A stretch of DNA of 64,000 nucleotides, taken from positions 1 through 64,000 of the forward strand of contig JACNKX010000058.1 in NCBI GenBank assembly GCA_014381825.1. Direction: 5' to 3'. Made by a program: the position numbers and the translations under genes. Under the pieces are notes generated by a model that saw nothing but the letters and a program-made list of their open reading frames with translations, did no database searches and had not been told where the DNA came from. Shown one piece after another: positions 17,008-26,963 of the stretch (position 1 is its first letter; every line of letters starts with the position of its first letter). The stretch comes from Planctomycetota bacterium (GTDB lineage Bacteria > Planctomycetota > Planctomycetia > Pirellulales > Pirellulaceae).

Positions 17008-19935
17008 ATGCGTGCTTCTTTTTCCGCAAAGCTGCTATCCGTGTTTTCTGTCGCAGCGGTTTCACAATTTGCGTTGATGGCCGCCGACGAGGATCGTTCC
17101 TTTGACATCAACAAACGTATCCCTTGGACTGACTCGCGAATCAAGGGCACCCCTGATCCGCCGCCGCCATACCGGACAACCGTGGCGTTCCCCAACTTGA
17201 AGTTCGAGGAACCACTGGCGATGACATCCGCGCCGGGAACGGATCGGCTGTTCGTCGTCGAACGATATGGAAAAGTCCGATCGTTCCCGAACCAACGCGA
17301 TGTTCGACAAGCCGACGTGCTATTAGACCTTGGCAAGGAGAAGCCCATCTACGGCTTGGCCTTTCATCCGCAATTCGCTGCCAACGGCTACTTCTATATC
17401 ACCTATCACGTCGACCCCAGCAAAGAAACTTTGCGCGGAACGCGAGTGTCACGATTCCAAGTTCATCGCGGCGATCGGCTCAAGGCCGATTCCAATTCAG
17501 AGCAAGTCATCTTTGAATGGCGATCCGGTGGCCACAACGGTGGCTGCTTGAAGTTCGGACCCGATGGATACCTCTATATTGGCACGGGCGATTCGAGCGG
17601 CATTGCGGATCAGCTTCTAACTGGGCAGGACATCAGCAATGTGTCGGGAGCGATCTTGCGTATCGACGTCGACGAAGCGAAAGAGGCGAATGCGTATGCT
17701 ATTCCGTCAGACAATCCGTTTGTGGCGAATGACGAGGCACGCGGCGAGATCTGGGCCTATGGCTTGCGCCAACCGTGGAAGTTCAGTTTCGATCGCGCTA
17801 ACGGCGATCTGTGGACAGGCAATGTGGGACAGGATCTGTGGGAACAGGTTTTCCTGATCGAGCGAGGCGGGAACTACGGCTGGAGCGTAATGGAAGGTAG
17901 TCATCCGTTTCGACCCGAGCGCCCTCGCGGCCCTTCGTCGTTCGTCGCACCAGTCGCCGAGCACGATCACGCCGAGTTTCGATCGATCACCGGCGGGTTC
18001 GTTTATCACGGCTCGAAGTTGCCGGAGCTAAAAGGCGCGTACATCTACGGGGACTACGACACCGGAAAGATCTGGATGCTTCGCTACGACCGCCAGTCGA
18101 AGCGAGTCTCGGATCATCGCGAGCTATTCGATTCAACGTTGCGTCTGGTCGGGTTCGCAGAGGATCATCACGGCGAGTTATATCTGGTCGACCATATGCG
18201 AGGTTTAATTTTCGAGCTGGAGACGAATCCAAACGTTGGCCGACAAGCAGACTTCCCGCGTAAGCTGAGCGATACTGGACTGTTCGCATCGACAAAAGAT
18301 CATCAACCAGCGGCGGGAGTGATTCCGTATTCGGTGTCGGCGCCGCAGTGGACCGATGGAGCGACCAAGGAACGCTTCCTGGCTTTGCCCGGCGAATCAA
18401 AGATTGAATTCGACGGCATCACGTACCCGCAACCCGCGCCGGGCGCACCACATGGCTGGAAGTTTCCGGACGGCACTGTGGCGATCGAGACGTTGTCGCT
18501 GGAGCTTGCGCCTGGCAAACCGCGACGGCTGGAAACACGGATTCTGCACTATGAACAGCTGGCAGGAGGCGAAGATGTCGGCGATCAGTTTTGGCGAGGT
18601 TACACGTATGTTTGGAACGACGAACAAACCGATGCCATCTTGCTCGAAGATCCGCTTGGCAAGGACCAAGCGTTTACGATTCAAGACGCGTCGGCTCCCA
18701 ATGGTAAGCGTCGACAGACGTGGCACTTCCCAAGTCGCACCGAGTGTACCGTGTGTCACAACATGGCAGCGAAGTATGTACTCGGAATCAACACGCTGCA
18801 AACGAACCGCGATCACGACTACGGTAACCTGACCGTGAACCAGATTGAAACGTTTCAGCATCTAGGACTGTTCACTGACAAATTGCCGTCGGATCCCATC
18901 GATTTGCCAAAACTGGTCGACTACCGCCATTCGTCACACGATCTCAATCAGCGAGCCCGATCGTACTTGCATGCAAATTGCTCGCACTGCCATCGCAAAT
19001 GGGGCGGCGGCAACGGTGAGTTCCTGTTGCTGGGAACCGTCGAGTTGGAAGAGATGGGGATCTCGAATGTCAAACCAGCTCATGGCGGCTTCTATATCCC
19101 CGGAGCGAATGTCTTGACGCCAGGGGATCCGTATCGCTCGGTACTCTTCTATCGTGCGGCAAAGCTCGGCCCAGGACGCATGCCGCGGACAGGCTCATCC
19201 GTCGTTGATGAGGTCGGTTTGAAGTTGCTGCACGACTGGATCGCACAACTCCCGAAGGATACTCACGTCGATCCGGCAGCGCCGTCCGGCAGCAAACTCG
19301 ACGCGCGATTGTCGACCACCAACAGTGCTCTTCAATTGATGCAAAGTTTAACGGGCTCTTCCGATCAAGCGCTGCGGGCGCAAGTTCTGGCCAGAGTCAG
19401 CGAACAACCGGCTCACATCCGTGACCTATTCGAGCGATTCTTGCCCGAGGAACAGCGAACCAAGCGGCTCGGAAGCGTTATCCGACCCGAGGCGATTCTG
19501 GCGATGAAAGGGGATGCCGAACGCGGCAAAGCTGTCTTCTTCCAGACGAGTGGCGTGCAATGTAAGAGCTGTCACAAGATTGGCGGAGTGGGAACAGAAA
19601 TTGGCCCCGACCTCAGTCAGATCGGCAAGAAGTATGATCGGGCGAAGATCCTCGAAAACATTTTACAGCCTTCCAAGGAGATCGATCCCAAGTATCGCGT
19701 TCATCTGGTGCAGACGGTCAGCGGACAGGTTCACAGCGGCCTGCTGATAAACAACGAACCCCGCGAGTTCGTGCTAAAAGATGCCAAAGGCAAGCTAATC
19801 AGCATTCCGTCGGCGGATGTCGAGCAAATGGCCCCACAGCAACAATCGATGATGCCGGATCTTTTGTTGCGAGACCTTACGGCAGAGCAGGTCGCGGACC
19901 TGATCACTTATCTCAGCTTGCTGAAGGCTAGTTGA
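17008..19935 (+). CDS. exported PQQ-dependent sugar dehydrogenase-like protein with heme-binding domains
   Basis: 975 residues, with a strong ribosome site (GAGAGGAC) and a signal peptide (residues 1-25). Residues 60-410 form a glucose/sorbosone dehydrogenase beta-propeller (LFVVERYGKVRSF, GLAFHPQF, GGHNGGCLKFGPDGYLYIGTGD, LRQPWKFSFD, GNYGWSVMEG). Three c-type heme motifs follow: CTVCH at 580, CSHCH at 658 and CKSCH at 852. The last lies in the planctomycete heme-binding domain (GVGTEIGPDLSQIGKKYDR to the C-terminus). It probably oxidises a sugar or sugar alcohol at the envelope and passes electrons to its own hemes. Large fusions of this type are a planctomycete hallmark. Confidence 0.85.
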   Translation: MRASFSAKLLSVFSVAAVSQFALMAADEDRSFDINKRIPWTDSRIKGTPDPPPPYRTTVAFPNLKFEEPLAMTSAPGTDRLFVVERYGKVRSFPNQRDVRQADVLLDLGKEKPIYGLAFHPQFAANGYFYITYHVDPSKETLRGTRVSRFQVHRGDRLKADSNSEQVIFEWRSGGHNGGCLKFGPDGYLYIGTGDSSGIADQLLTGQDISNVSGAILRIDVDEAKEANAYAIPSDNPFVANDEARGEIWAYGLRQPWKFSFDRANGDLWTGNVGQDLWEQVFLIERGGNYGWSVMEGSHPFRPERPRGPSSFVAPVAEHDHAEFRSITGGFVYHGSKLPELKGAYIYGDYDTGKIWMLRYDRQSKRVSDHRELFDSTLRLVGFAEDHHGELYLVDHMRGLIFELETNPNVGRQADFPRKLSDTGLFASTKDHQPAAGVIPYSVSAPQWTDGATKERFLALPGESKIEFDGITYPQPAPGAPHGWKFPDGTVAIETLSLELAPGKPRRLETRILHYEQLAGGEDVGDQFWRGYTYVWNDEQTDAILLEDPLGKDQAFTIQDASAPNGKRRQTWHFPSRTECTVCHNMAAKYVLGINTLQTNRDHDYGNLTVNQIETFQHLGLFTDKLPSDPIDLPKLVDYRHSSHDLNQRARSYLHANCSHCHRKWGGGNGEFLLLGTVELEEMGISNVKPAHGGFYIPGANVLTPGDPYRSVLFYRAAKLGPGRMPRTGSSVVDEVGLKLLHDWIAQLPKDTHVDPAAPSGSKLDARLSTTNSALQLMQSLTGSSDQALRAQVLARVSEQPAHIRDLFERFLPEEQRTKRLGSVIRPEAILAMKGDAERGKAVFFQTSGVQCKSCHKIGGVGTEIGPDLSQIGKKYDRAKILENILQPSKEIDPKYRVHLVQTVSGQVHSGLLINNEPREFVLKDAKGKLISIPSADVEQMAPQQQSMMPDLLLRDLTAEQVADLITYLSLLKAS

Positions 19936-20075
19936 CCGAGAACTAAAGTTGGCAGCGACGAAGATTGGCTTGGCGGCACGATCGCGACAATGTTCGCGCT
20001 TCGCCAGAGCCGCACGCTCTTGCGAACGGTGGCTGTCCATCTGAGCGGATGGCTTCTTTCGCTCTTGTCGTGGCT

Positions 20076-20303
20076 TCACGCCAACGCGGTTCGAATCGCG
20101 TATATTCCGAGCAAGACAATGAATCCGACAACCCCGGCGTATTTGTGGTGTTCTAACATCGTGGCACCGGCCAACACTGCGGCGAAAGATCCCAGCGCGT
20201 AGCAGGTTAAGCCGCTAGATCGTACTGCTGCCAGTGCGAATCCAAACGCTGTGAATGCGAGAAACAGTTGGACGAGACCGAATTGAACTCTTGAGTCTGG
20301 CAT
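20076..20303 (-). CDS. small two-helix membrane protein
   Basis: 75 residues with two hydrophobic stretches (about 8-26 and 52-70). The opening QFGLVQLFLAFTAFGFALA resembles the RFSLRQLF-type first helix widespread in small planctomycete membrane proteins. No strong ribosome site precedes the ATG at 20303. It lies just downstream of the GDPD gene on the same strand, 57 bp away, on its 3' side... in reading direction it follows that gene and may be co-transcribed. Function unknown. Confidence 0.45.
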   Translation of the reverse strand: MPDSRVQFGLVQLFLAFTAFGFALAAVRSSGLTCYALGSFAAVLAGATMLEHHKYAGVVGFIVLLGIYAIRTALA

Positions 20304-20360
20304 AGCGGTTCGATCGTAGCACGTTCGCAGTGCTACGGCACAGCGACCGCGAACACTTAC

Positions 20361-22196
20361 TTACTGATTCGACACGTGAGGTGGGGTTGCTCCAAGTAAC
20401 ACAGCAAGTTCCAACATCAGTCGTTCGACGGGGCTCATCGAGGCTCGTTCGGCGAGGACGCGGCGAGCGAGAGCCGGGTGATCGGTGATGATGTTGTCGA
20501 CGCCTCGACTGATCATGACGGACATCGCAATCGAATCGTTTACGGTCCAAACGAATACCTGCTTCTGCTTTCGATGGGTCGCTTGAATGAAGGCAGGAGT
20601 TGCGACCTTCGTGTTGACCGCAAAGAAGTCGGCGTCGGCGCGAGTCAAGTCGCCTACCGCAACGGCGGTCAGTAAGCCGACACGCCAATCAGGTCGAAGT
20701 TGTTTGGCCTTTCGGATACCGCGCGATTCAAGGGACATGAGGACGACATCTCGCTGCATTTGATGTTGTTCGACGAGGTCGATAACGCGTTGTTCCAGAT
20801 CTTCGTCATGACCGTAGTACTTCAGCTCGATGTTTAACATGGAGCGCCCTCGACAAGTCTCAAGAACTTCGGCCAGCGTTGGTACTCGTTCGCTCGCGAA
20901 ACTCGGGTCGAAGTAACTGCCAATATCGATGGATTGCAATTCCGCTGCGGTGGTGTCCCAGATCTTTGTGTCGACACCGGAAACTTTCTTCAGATCGCTA
21001 TCGTGGGCAACGATTACAACGCCGTCTTTCGTTTCTTGCACGTCGATCTCGACCCAATCCGTTTGATCAGCGATCGCTTGGCGAACGGCGGCCAGCGTGT
21101 TCTCCGGTGCCTTTCCGGAAGCGCCGCGATGTGCCGTAATTTGGACATGATCTTCCAACTGGATGCCGTGAATTGCATGAGAGCCGACGCTAATCGCAAT
21201 GACGCAACCGATCGTAAGAGCAGCTGCTATTCGACCTCGCGTCAGATGAACGGAAGTGCCGCCGCCGCTTGGCAATGCCAATTGGACTGGCCGTTGGTCG
21301 CCGTTGGGAATTGTTAGGTAGAGTCGAATCAGTACGATCGAAAACGAAGTAACCGCGACCGCGTTCGTCAATAGATTCAGCAACGTCCACACGAGTAGAA
21401 GGAGCCCAACGGCGAGGACTGCACTCCAAAGTGATACCGTTGCCCACCTCACCATAAGCTGACCGACCGACACCACCACACTCGTCAAAAATGTCGAAGC
21501 GATGGCATTGCAGATTAACCAACCTGAGATCCATGAGGCGATGCGAAACCGGTGTCCCTTAGCAAGACGGTTGCTGGCTGCAAGGCATTCAGTCGGAGGC
21601 CGGTTCTCGAACAGAAACAGCTGCAGTGCGAATACCGAGCCGGCGAGAAGACGCAACAAAACAAAGGACATTACGCCGAGTACGCCGCCGATCAAGGAGG
21701 CAGCAATCCAAAATATCGGTGGTTTTTCAGTCAAGTAAAAATTGATGTCATATTCGGTGAGCAGCGCGAAGTAAATCGCTTCTGCGGCGAGGACGAAAGG
21801 CAATGCAACGAACAGTACGCGCGCAACCAATCGCCACGTGATCTGGAAAATGCCGGCTGCCCGAGAGGCAGTGAAACGCAACGACGAGACCGTTCCGATA
21901 CTTCGCCCCTGGGATGTTGATAGAACAATCGTCATCAGCGAGGCTTGTCCGATCGCAAGAATCGCAACCATTCCACCTCCTACAACGATCGCCGCCAACC
22001 ATCCAATTGGATGCAGCAAGAAGGAGGCGATGTCTGCGTCCGCTAGAAAACGACGACGGGAGAATGCGAGAAACGCATTAAATGCCAAGCCGATGAGCGG
22101 GGTGAGTAATGCGAACGCCACTCCTTTCATCACGAGATCGGTCAACAGTAACGCACGCCAATTCGCGCGAAAGTCATTTAGCACCGTGCGAAACAT
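20361..22196 (-). CDS. membrane-anchored glycerophosphodiester phosphodiesterase
   Basis: 611 residues. The N-terminal half (about 1-340) is a multi-helix membrane domain of the type found in front of bacterial GDPDs. The catalytic TIM barrel runs from about 350 to 590: ITAHRGASGKAPENTLAA (His-Arg and Glu-Asn), WVEIDVQETKDGVVIVAHD (Glu, Asp, second His), LNIELKY and FVWTVND. It hydrolyses glycerophosphodiesters to glycerol-3-phosphate and alcohols, so it recycles lipid headgroups. It is divergent from mqnB across a 244-bp intergenic region, which therefore holds two promoters. All key catalytic residues are present. Confidence 0.9.
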   Translation of the reverse strand: MFRTVLNDFRANWRALLLTDLVMKGVAFALLTPLIGLAFNAFLAFSRRRFLADADIASFLLHPIGWLAAIVVGGGMVAILAIGQASLMTIVLSTSQGRSIGTVSSLRFTASRAAGIFQITWRLVARVLFVALPFVLAAEAIYFALLTEYDINFYLTEKPPIFWIAASLIGGVLGVMSFVLLRLLAGSVFALQLFLFENRPPTECLAASNRLAKGHRFRIASWISGWLICNAIASTFLTSVVVSVGQLMVRWATVSLWSAVLAVGLLLLVWTLLNLLTNAVAVTSFSIVLIRLYLTIPNGDQRPVQLALPSGGGTSVHLTRGRIAAALTIGCVIAISVGSHAIHGIQLEDHVQITAHRGASGKAPENTLAAVRQAIADQTDWVEIDVQETKDGVVIVAHDSDLKKVSGVDTKIWDTTAAELQSIDIGSYFDPSFASERVPTLAEVLETCRGRSMLNIELKYYGHDEDLEQRVIDLVEQHQMQRDVVLMSLESRGIRKAKQLRPDWRVGLLTAVAVGDLTRADADFFAVNTKVATPAFIQATHRKQKQVFVWTVNDSIAMSVMISRGVDNIITDHPALARRVLAERASMSPVERLMLELAVLLGATPPHVSNQ

Positions 22197-22440
22197 AGGA
22201 AAAAATAACTTCCTCGATTAGCTGACATCGCCTTTCTGAAGTGATCTTCGGCGACTCACAAGCAAAAGAATAGCCGCTAGGGAACCTGTCGTGGAGGATT
22301 GCCCCGCAAGCAGATTCTAGCGATTAGGAGCTTCAAGATGGATACTACAAGATGTTAAGCTCGTACAAAGGGATGCGGTTCTTATTACTCAGTGACTACC
22401 TTCAAACATCCGACTTACGAAACGCAATGCGAACAAATAC

Positions 22441-23103
22441 GTGACGACCCTCATTCTCACTCCAACTCCGCTGGAACTTGACACGCTCGAGCCCCTGTTG
22501 TCACCATCGGTGCGCGAGCTCGATGGGTGGTTCGAGCTTTGTGGGTTTGGGCCAGTAGCAGCGGCGGCCCGAACGATGCAGCTGCTTGCCAAGCATCAGC
22601 CAACACAGGTCATCTTGGTTGGCATCGCCGGAGGTCTGCAACCGAGCCTCGCGGTTGGAACCGCGCGATGTTTCCGACGAGTCGCGTGTGATGGCATTGG
22701 CGCGGGGACTGGATCGAGCCACAAGTCTGCAGGTGAAATCGGCTGGAAACACTGGGCACCAGTCAGCTCAGCCGGCAGCGCAGGACAGACGAGTCTTGGC
22801 GATGCACTTCCGCTTGCGCCCCAGTTGGTGGGGCCGAGTGAACTGGGTGGCGTGTTGCTGACAGTGTGCGCGGCGTCGGCCAACACATCGGATGTCGCGA
22901 TGCGGCGGGAGCGGTATCCCGACGCTAGCGCGGAAGACATGGAAGGATTTGGCGTGGCGGTCGCGTGTCATTTCGGCGACGTCCCTCTACAAATCATCCG
23001 CGGCATCTCGAACCACGCTGGCGACCGGGATAAGAACAACTGGCGCATTCATCAAGCTTTGAACGCCGCGAGTGATTTGACTCTAAAGATCTTATCGACC
23101 TAA
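22441..23103 (+). CDS. mqnB: futalosine hydrolase
   Basis: 220 residues from GTG 22441. It has a nucleoside phosphorylase/MTAN-like fold: a VGIAGGL motif (about residues 60-67), the substrate-binding EDMEGFGVAVAC (about 166-177) and the C-terminal IIRGISNHAGDRDKNNW typical of MqnB. It cleaves futalosine to hypoxanthine and dehypoxanthine futalosine in the alternative menaquinone pathway. The next gene is mqnD (33 bp to its start), so the pair forms a small operon. The other pathway genes (mqnA, mqnC) are not in the window. Confidence 0.9.
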   Translation: MTTLILTPTPLELDTLEPLLSPSVRELDGWFELCGFGPVAAAARTMQLLAKHQPTQVILVGIAGGLQPSLAVGTARCFRRVACDGIGAGTGSSHKSAGEIGWKHWAPVSSAGSAGQTSLGDALPLAPQLVGPSELGGVLLTVCAASANTSDVAMRRERYPDASAEDMEGFGVAVACHFGDVPLQIIRGISNHAGDRDKNNWRIHQALNAASDLTLKILST

Positions 23104-23136
23104 CCGAACGTGCTTCTACGGTAAGTGAGGATACGA

Positions 23137-23985
23137 GTGGCGCAGCGAATTCATCTTGGGATTTCAACCTGTCCGAACGACACTTTCACTTTTCACGCGT
23201 TAATGACGCGTGAGGTTGACTGGCGCGGGCTCGATCTTGAGATCGAGTTGATCGACATCCAACAGCTGAATGATCGACTGTTTGCCGGTGACTTCGATGT
23301 CGCGAAGACAAGCTTTCACGCGGCGATGCTGTTAGCTAACAAAACGGTCGTCCTTCCGAGCGGCTCGGCGCTAGGGTTCGGTGTCGGACCGTTGTTGTTG
23401 GCTGCGAAAGCAGACACCCATCCGAGCGACCCGCATCAAGTGACGTTGTGTCCCGGGCAACATACGACCGCTTCGTTGCTGTATGCGCTTTTCTATCCAA
23501 AGAAGACTCGCGTTGAGCACGTTGTTTTTTCCGAGATCATGCCGAAGCTTCAGCGACACGAAGCAGACTTCGGCGTTTGCATTCACGAAGGTCGTTTCAC
23601 CTGGCAAGAACAAGGACTCGGATTGGTGGAAGACCTTGGCACACGTTGGGAGGCGGAAACGAGCTGCCCGCTGCCTCTTGGCGGGATCGTCGCGCAGCGG
23701 CATCTACCGCCGAAGGTCATCGCGACGGTTCAGGCCGTGATTCGAGACTCGCTCGAATTCGCGCTGGCCGATCGTGAAGCGCCGATTCCGACGATGCAAA
23801 AGTATGCCCAGGAGTTTGAAGACGACGTGCTCATGAAGCATGTGGATCTCTATGTTAACGATTGGACTCTCGACCTGGGAGACACGGGGTGTGAGGCGTT
23901 AACACTTCTCTCGGAGCGAGCCACGGCGGTTGGTTTGATCGAGCGTGGAAGCGCGACGATTGAAGTGTTCGCCGGTGCTTTTTGA
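23137..23985 (+). CDS. mqnD: 1,4-dihydroxy-6-naphthoate synthase
   Basis: 282 residues. GTG 23137 is chosen over GTG 23125 because GAGG lies 6 bases before it. The signature STCPNDTFTFHALM (about residues 8-21) and the periplasmic-binding-protein-like bilobed fold (PGQHTTASLL, FGVCIHEGRFTW) identify MqnD, which converts cyclic dehypoxanthine futalosine to 1,4-dihydroxy-6-naphthoate. It is downstream of mqnB in one transcription unit. Together they show that menaquinone is made by the futalosine route. Confidence 0.92.
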   Translation: MAQRIHLGISTCPNDTFTFHALMTREVDWRGLDLEIELIDIQQLNDRLFAGDFDVAKTSFHAAMLLANKTVVLPSGSALGFGVGPLLLAAKADTHPSDPHQVTLCPGQHTTASLLYALFYPKKTRVEHVVFSEIMPKLQRHEADFGVCIHEGRFTWQEQGLGLVEDLGTRWEAETSCPLPLGGIVAQRHLPPKVIATVQAVIRDSLEFALADREAPIPTMQKYAQEFEDDVLMKHVDLYVNDWTLDLGDTGCEALTLLSERATAVGLIERGSATIEVFAGAF

Positions 23986-24289
23986 GCGTGTTGGCAGGAA
24001 CATAACAGTACGGTAGTTCGATCGATTTCGACGAGTTCTATCGGTTGTATCGAATTGGACAAACTGCTTGTAACCGTAACAGCCCACACAGGCGGAATCG
24101 TTTGGCAAGATCAGGATAACTTGCTTCGCCGTTGCCGATGGTTCAATGCTATCAGCTCATAGGTTCGCTTGTACTTCTCCGACGCAAAAAGAGAGTGGTA
24201 GTCGCGAAACGGGTTCAAGCTGGCGGGGTGCAGCCGAGACCATCTAGTTCATACGGCCACTGACTCAATCACGGAGGATGATACGAGCA

Positions 24290-25540
24290 ATGGGTACAGC
24301 AACCATTCTGTTGGTGGTAGCGGGCGTCGCCCTAGCTGACGTTCTTCCGCGCGAAGAAGTCGAAAAGCAAGATTCGACATTTCAAGAACTGTGGGAGACT
24401 GAGTTCACTTGGAAGTTTGACGATCTTCCATTGAACGGTGGCGTGGCGAGTGATCGCATCCCCTACTCCGGCTACATTTATCCCGATAATGAGGGCGGGA
24501 CCAGTGACTCGCTACGTAAGTATGATCGGGCGTTCAACGGTGGGCGATTGCTCGCAGCAGATCACGAAAAGTGGGATACGACTGCGTTCAAAGAGCCCGT
24601 CGATGGGTTCTTTGGAAAGCTGTTCAAAATCGAAGAGACGCCCGACTGGTATGGCCATTGTAACGGGTGGACCTCTGCGGCGATTCGACACGCCGAACCA
24701 GTGAACAGTGTCATCAAGAACGGAGTGACCTTCTCGCCCTCCGACATTAAAGCGTTGTTGGCTGAACTCTACATCTACAACGAGCATGTCGTGCTGGCGG
24801 GCGAGAACGAGGAACCGATCGGAGCCGCAGCATTCCACGCACTCATTACGAATTGGATCGGTCGTGGTGATCATCCGCTAGGTATCGAAGCCGAGCCGGG
24901 TGAAGAGAAGTGGAACTATCCAGCGTACGCGTTTGCCGCGTCGGCCGCCAAGCATTCGCCACGTCGGGTCGAAGTCAACATGAACGTTGTCTACGCGTCA
25001 GATAGTCATGCGGAATGGGACGAGAGCCCACGCATTGAAGAGGTGAAGTATTTCCATTACATGTTGGATCTGGATGCGAGCGGAAAGATCGTCGGTGGAT
25101 ACTTCTTTCGCGACAGCTCAGCGATCGACATGCTCTGGGTGCCGTTAAGCCCGAAAGAACCGGGCGAGCACGGTAACGAAATCGGCAACCCCTATATCAA
25201 AGCCAAGGAAATTCTATCGTTATGGCGCGAGTCAGTGCCTAGCGAAAGCCGAGCAGCCTGGCTGAACGTTGATCCAACAGAGATCATCGATCGCGATCGC
25301 TTGCAATCACCAGTTGTCGAGGTTGTCGTCACGGAAGATGAAGAGTCAGAGTCAATCGAGCTCGAAGTGCCAACTTGCGTTGTACCGCGAAGATTCTCCA
25401 CGATCGGCTCCACACTTTCACGATCGGGCAATTGCTACAGCGCCGATCAACAACGCATGACACAAAGTTTTGACGAGTTGCTTGGTCGCCAAACAACCGA
25501 CATGGCGTCACGCCGAACAGAAAGTTCGCTGGTTCGTTGA
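24290..25540 (+). CDS. exported transglutaminase-like protein (TGase-elicitor type)
   Basis: 416 residues from ATG 24290; ATG 24278 is only one base from the GGAGG site, so it is less likely. A signal peptide occupies residues 1-17. The motif DWYGHCNGW puts the probable nucleophile at Cys124, and a later EVKYFHYMLDLD supplies a candidate His (about 256) and Asp, as in a Cys-His-Asp transglutaminase triad. The arrangement recalls the transglutaminase elicitor family first seen in Phytophthora and also present in bacteria. The C-terminal 90 residues are low in homology and acidic. It would act outside the cytoplasm on protein glutamines or as a peptidase. It ends 1 bp from the convergent DUF1573 gene. 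Confidence 0.55.
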   Translation: MGTATILLVVAGVALADVLPREEVEKQDSTFQELWETEFTWKFDDLPLNGGVASDRIPYSGYIYPDNEGGTSDSLRKYDRAFNGGRLLAADHEKWDTTAFKEPVDGFFGKLFKIEETPDWYGHCNGWTSAAIRHAEPVNSVIKNGVTFSPSDIKALLAELYIYNEHVVLAGENEEPIGAAAFHALITNWIGRGDHPLGIEAEPGEEKWNYPAYAFAASAAKHSPRRVEVNMNVVYASDSHAEWDESPRIEEVKYFHYMLDLDASGKIVGGYFFRDSSAIDMLWVPLSPKEPGEHGNEIGNPYIKAKEILSLWRESVPSESRAAWLNVDPTEIIDRDRLQSPVVEVVVTEDEESESIELEVPTCVVPRRFSTIGSTLSRSGNCYSADQQRMTQSFDELLGRQTTDMASRRTESSLVR

Positions 25541-25541
25541 G

Positions 25542-26552
25542 TCACTCGGCACCGGCCAAATCACGGACAGTAGCAGTGGCCAGACAGCCCGCCGTGGCTC
25601 CGCTGCCGAGATCCGTTTGAATCTTTATTTGCTGCGAGATCTGACCCGTCGCATCGGCTGTAAAAGCCACCGGGATAAAGTGCAACTGCTTGGCCGCGTC
25701 ACTTGGCGGGTCGAAGGTGAAGCAACCGTCTTCGCAATCGATCTTGAGAATTCGAAATGGTCGCTTGCCTCGCACGATCAGTTGTTTCTTAACGGTTTGT
25801 CCCGGTTCCAGCGTGCCGAGGATTAATGAAGCCGGGCTGACCGTGAGCGGTGATACGATGCTGCCCTGGACGAGGACCGGAATCGACTTTGATCGTTGAT
25901 CGTCTGTAATAATGGTCAGCTGATCTTGGAAGTAGCCGGACGGAGCTGCTTCGGTCAATCGAACGAGCATGTCGTACGAAACCCGACCGTTGCCTCGCGC
26001 AGTTTCGGACAACGTAACTTCAAAGTGTTCGTTCGCACTCCGAACATCTGTGATCTTCCAATCGGAACGGCCCGCGTAGGTCACAGTCAGCGTCTTCTCG
26101 GCCGGAGAGAACTGATCCACTTCACCGAAATTCACCTCACCCGGATCGAATACAACGTCACTGCGAATGTAGCCATCGACGCTCAATTGGACTTCGGCAT
26201 AGTACGGCTTGTCGAAGACGACCGTGACCGTCGCGCCCTTCTGTCCGAGGAAGGATCGAGTGTTGTACTTGGTGACGATCTGCGACTTCTCAAATGTCCT
26301 GAGATCGCGTTTCGTGATCGTGGGTGAAGTGCAGCCGCAGCTGCTTCGCACGCTAGCGACTCGCAGCGGCTCTTCGTACAGATTCTCGAATTCGAACGAG
26401 AACTCGGCTTTCGCACCGCGGGCAACCGACCCGAAGTCGTGCGTTGTCGTTTTAAACATCTTCTTGGCCCATTCTTGAGCCGACACGTCGATCGAACCCG
26501 CGCAGATTGCCAGCGCCAGCATCGACATCAAAACAATAGTCCGACGGTTCAC
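25542..26552 (-). CDS. exported DUF1573-domain protein
   Basis: 336 residues with a signal peptide (1-25). The N-terminal domain has the DUF1573 hallmark THDFGSVARGAKAEFSFEFEN and the Cys pair SSCGCTSPT (about residues 69-77). Two more Ig-like beta domains follow, with a CEDGCF pair near residue 275. DUF1573 proteins are abundant exported proteins of planctomycetes and Bacteroidetes, related to ASH/MSP-type beta sandwiches. The role is unknown, probably envelope-associated. The gene is convergent with the transglutaminase-like gene and divergent from the thioredoxin-NHL gene. Confidence 0.8.
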   Translation of the reverse strand: MNRRTIVLMSMLALAICAGSIDVSAQEWAKKMFKTTTHDFGSVARGAKAEFSFEFENLYEEPLRVASVRSSCGCTSPTITKRDLRTFEKSQIVTKYNTRSFLGQKGATVTVVFDKPYYAEVQLSVDGYIRSDVVFDPGEVNFGEVDQFSPAEKTLTVTYAGRSDWKITDVRSANEHFEVTLSETARGNGRVSYDMLVRLTEAAPSGYFQDQLTIITDDQRSKSIPVLVQGSIVSPLTVSPASLILGTLEPGQTVKKQLIVRGKRPFRILKIDCEDGCFTFDPPSDAAKQLHFIPVAFTADATGQISQQIKIQTDLGSGATAGCLATATVRDLAGAE

Positions 26553-26963
26553 AACAACTTTCCCCTACACTGGAATCCGTTCGATAGTTTCACAATCACC
26601 TTCGTACCTGGAGACCCGCGTCCCCAACGAGATTGGCTTCGCAACTACTGACAGCGTAACGGTTTCGATCCGCAGCGTACGGACGGCGGCGGATTCTGTC
26701 AACTTTTCCAATTCGATGGATAAGTCGGCTTATTCCGATTCTTCGGCTTGCGGGCACCTGTTTGTTCAGCGTCTTCGCCGGAAGTTGCGGTCAAAAAATG
26801 TGGAATCCAGCGCATTCGCGTCCCAGATCGAATCGCCACGAATGCGACGTGTCCCAGCAGTCTCGTGATTCACCGGAAGGCTTCAGTTAGTTACGATGGC
26901 GTTGAAGCAAAGTGCTTACCTACCTTGTACTTAACTTGCGAGATGCTTGAGGAGTTGGCCCCG
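26553..26963. other. divergent intergenic region
   Basis: The 411 bp lie between two divergent genes. An open frame reaches upstream to 26748 in phase with the thioredoxin-NHL gene, but it lacks homology and starts at TTG without a ribosome site. Promoters for both genes are expected here. No repeat or strong hairpin was seen. Confidence 0.4.
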
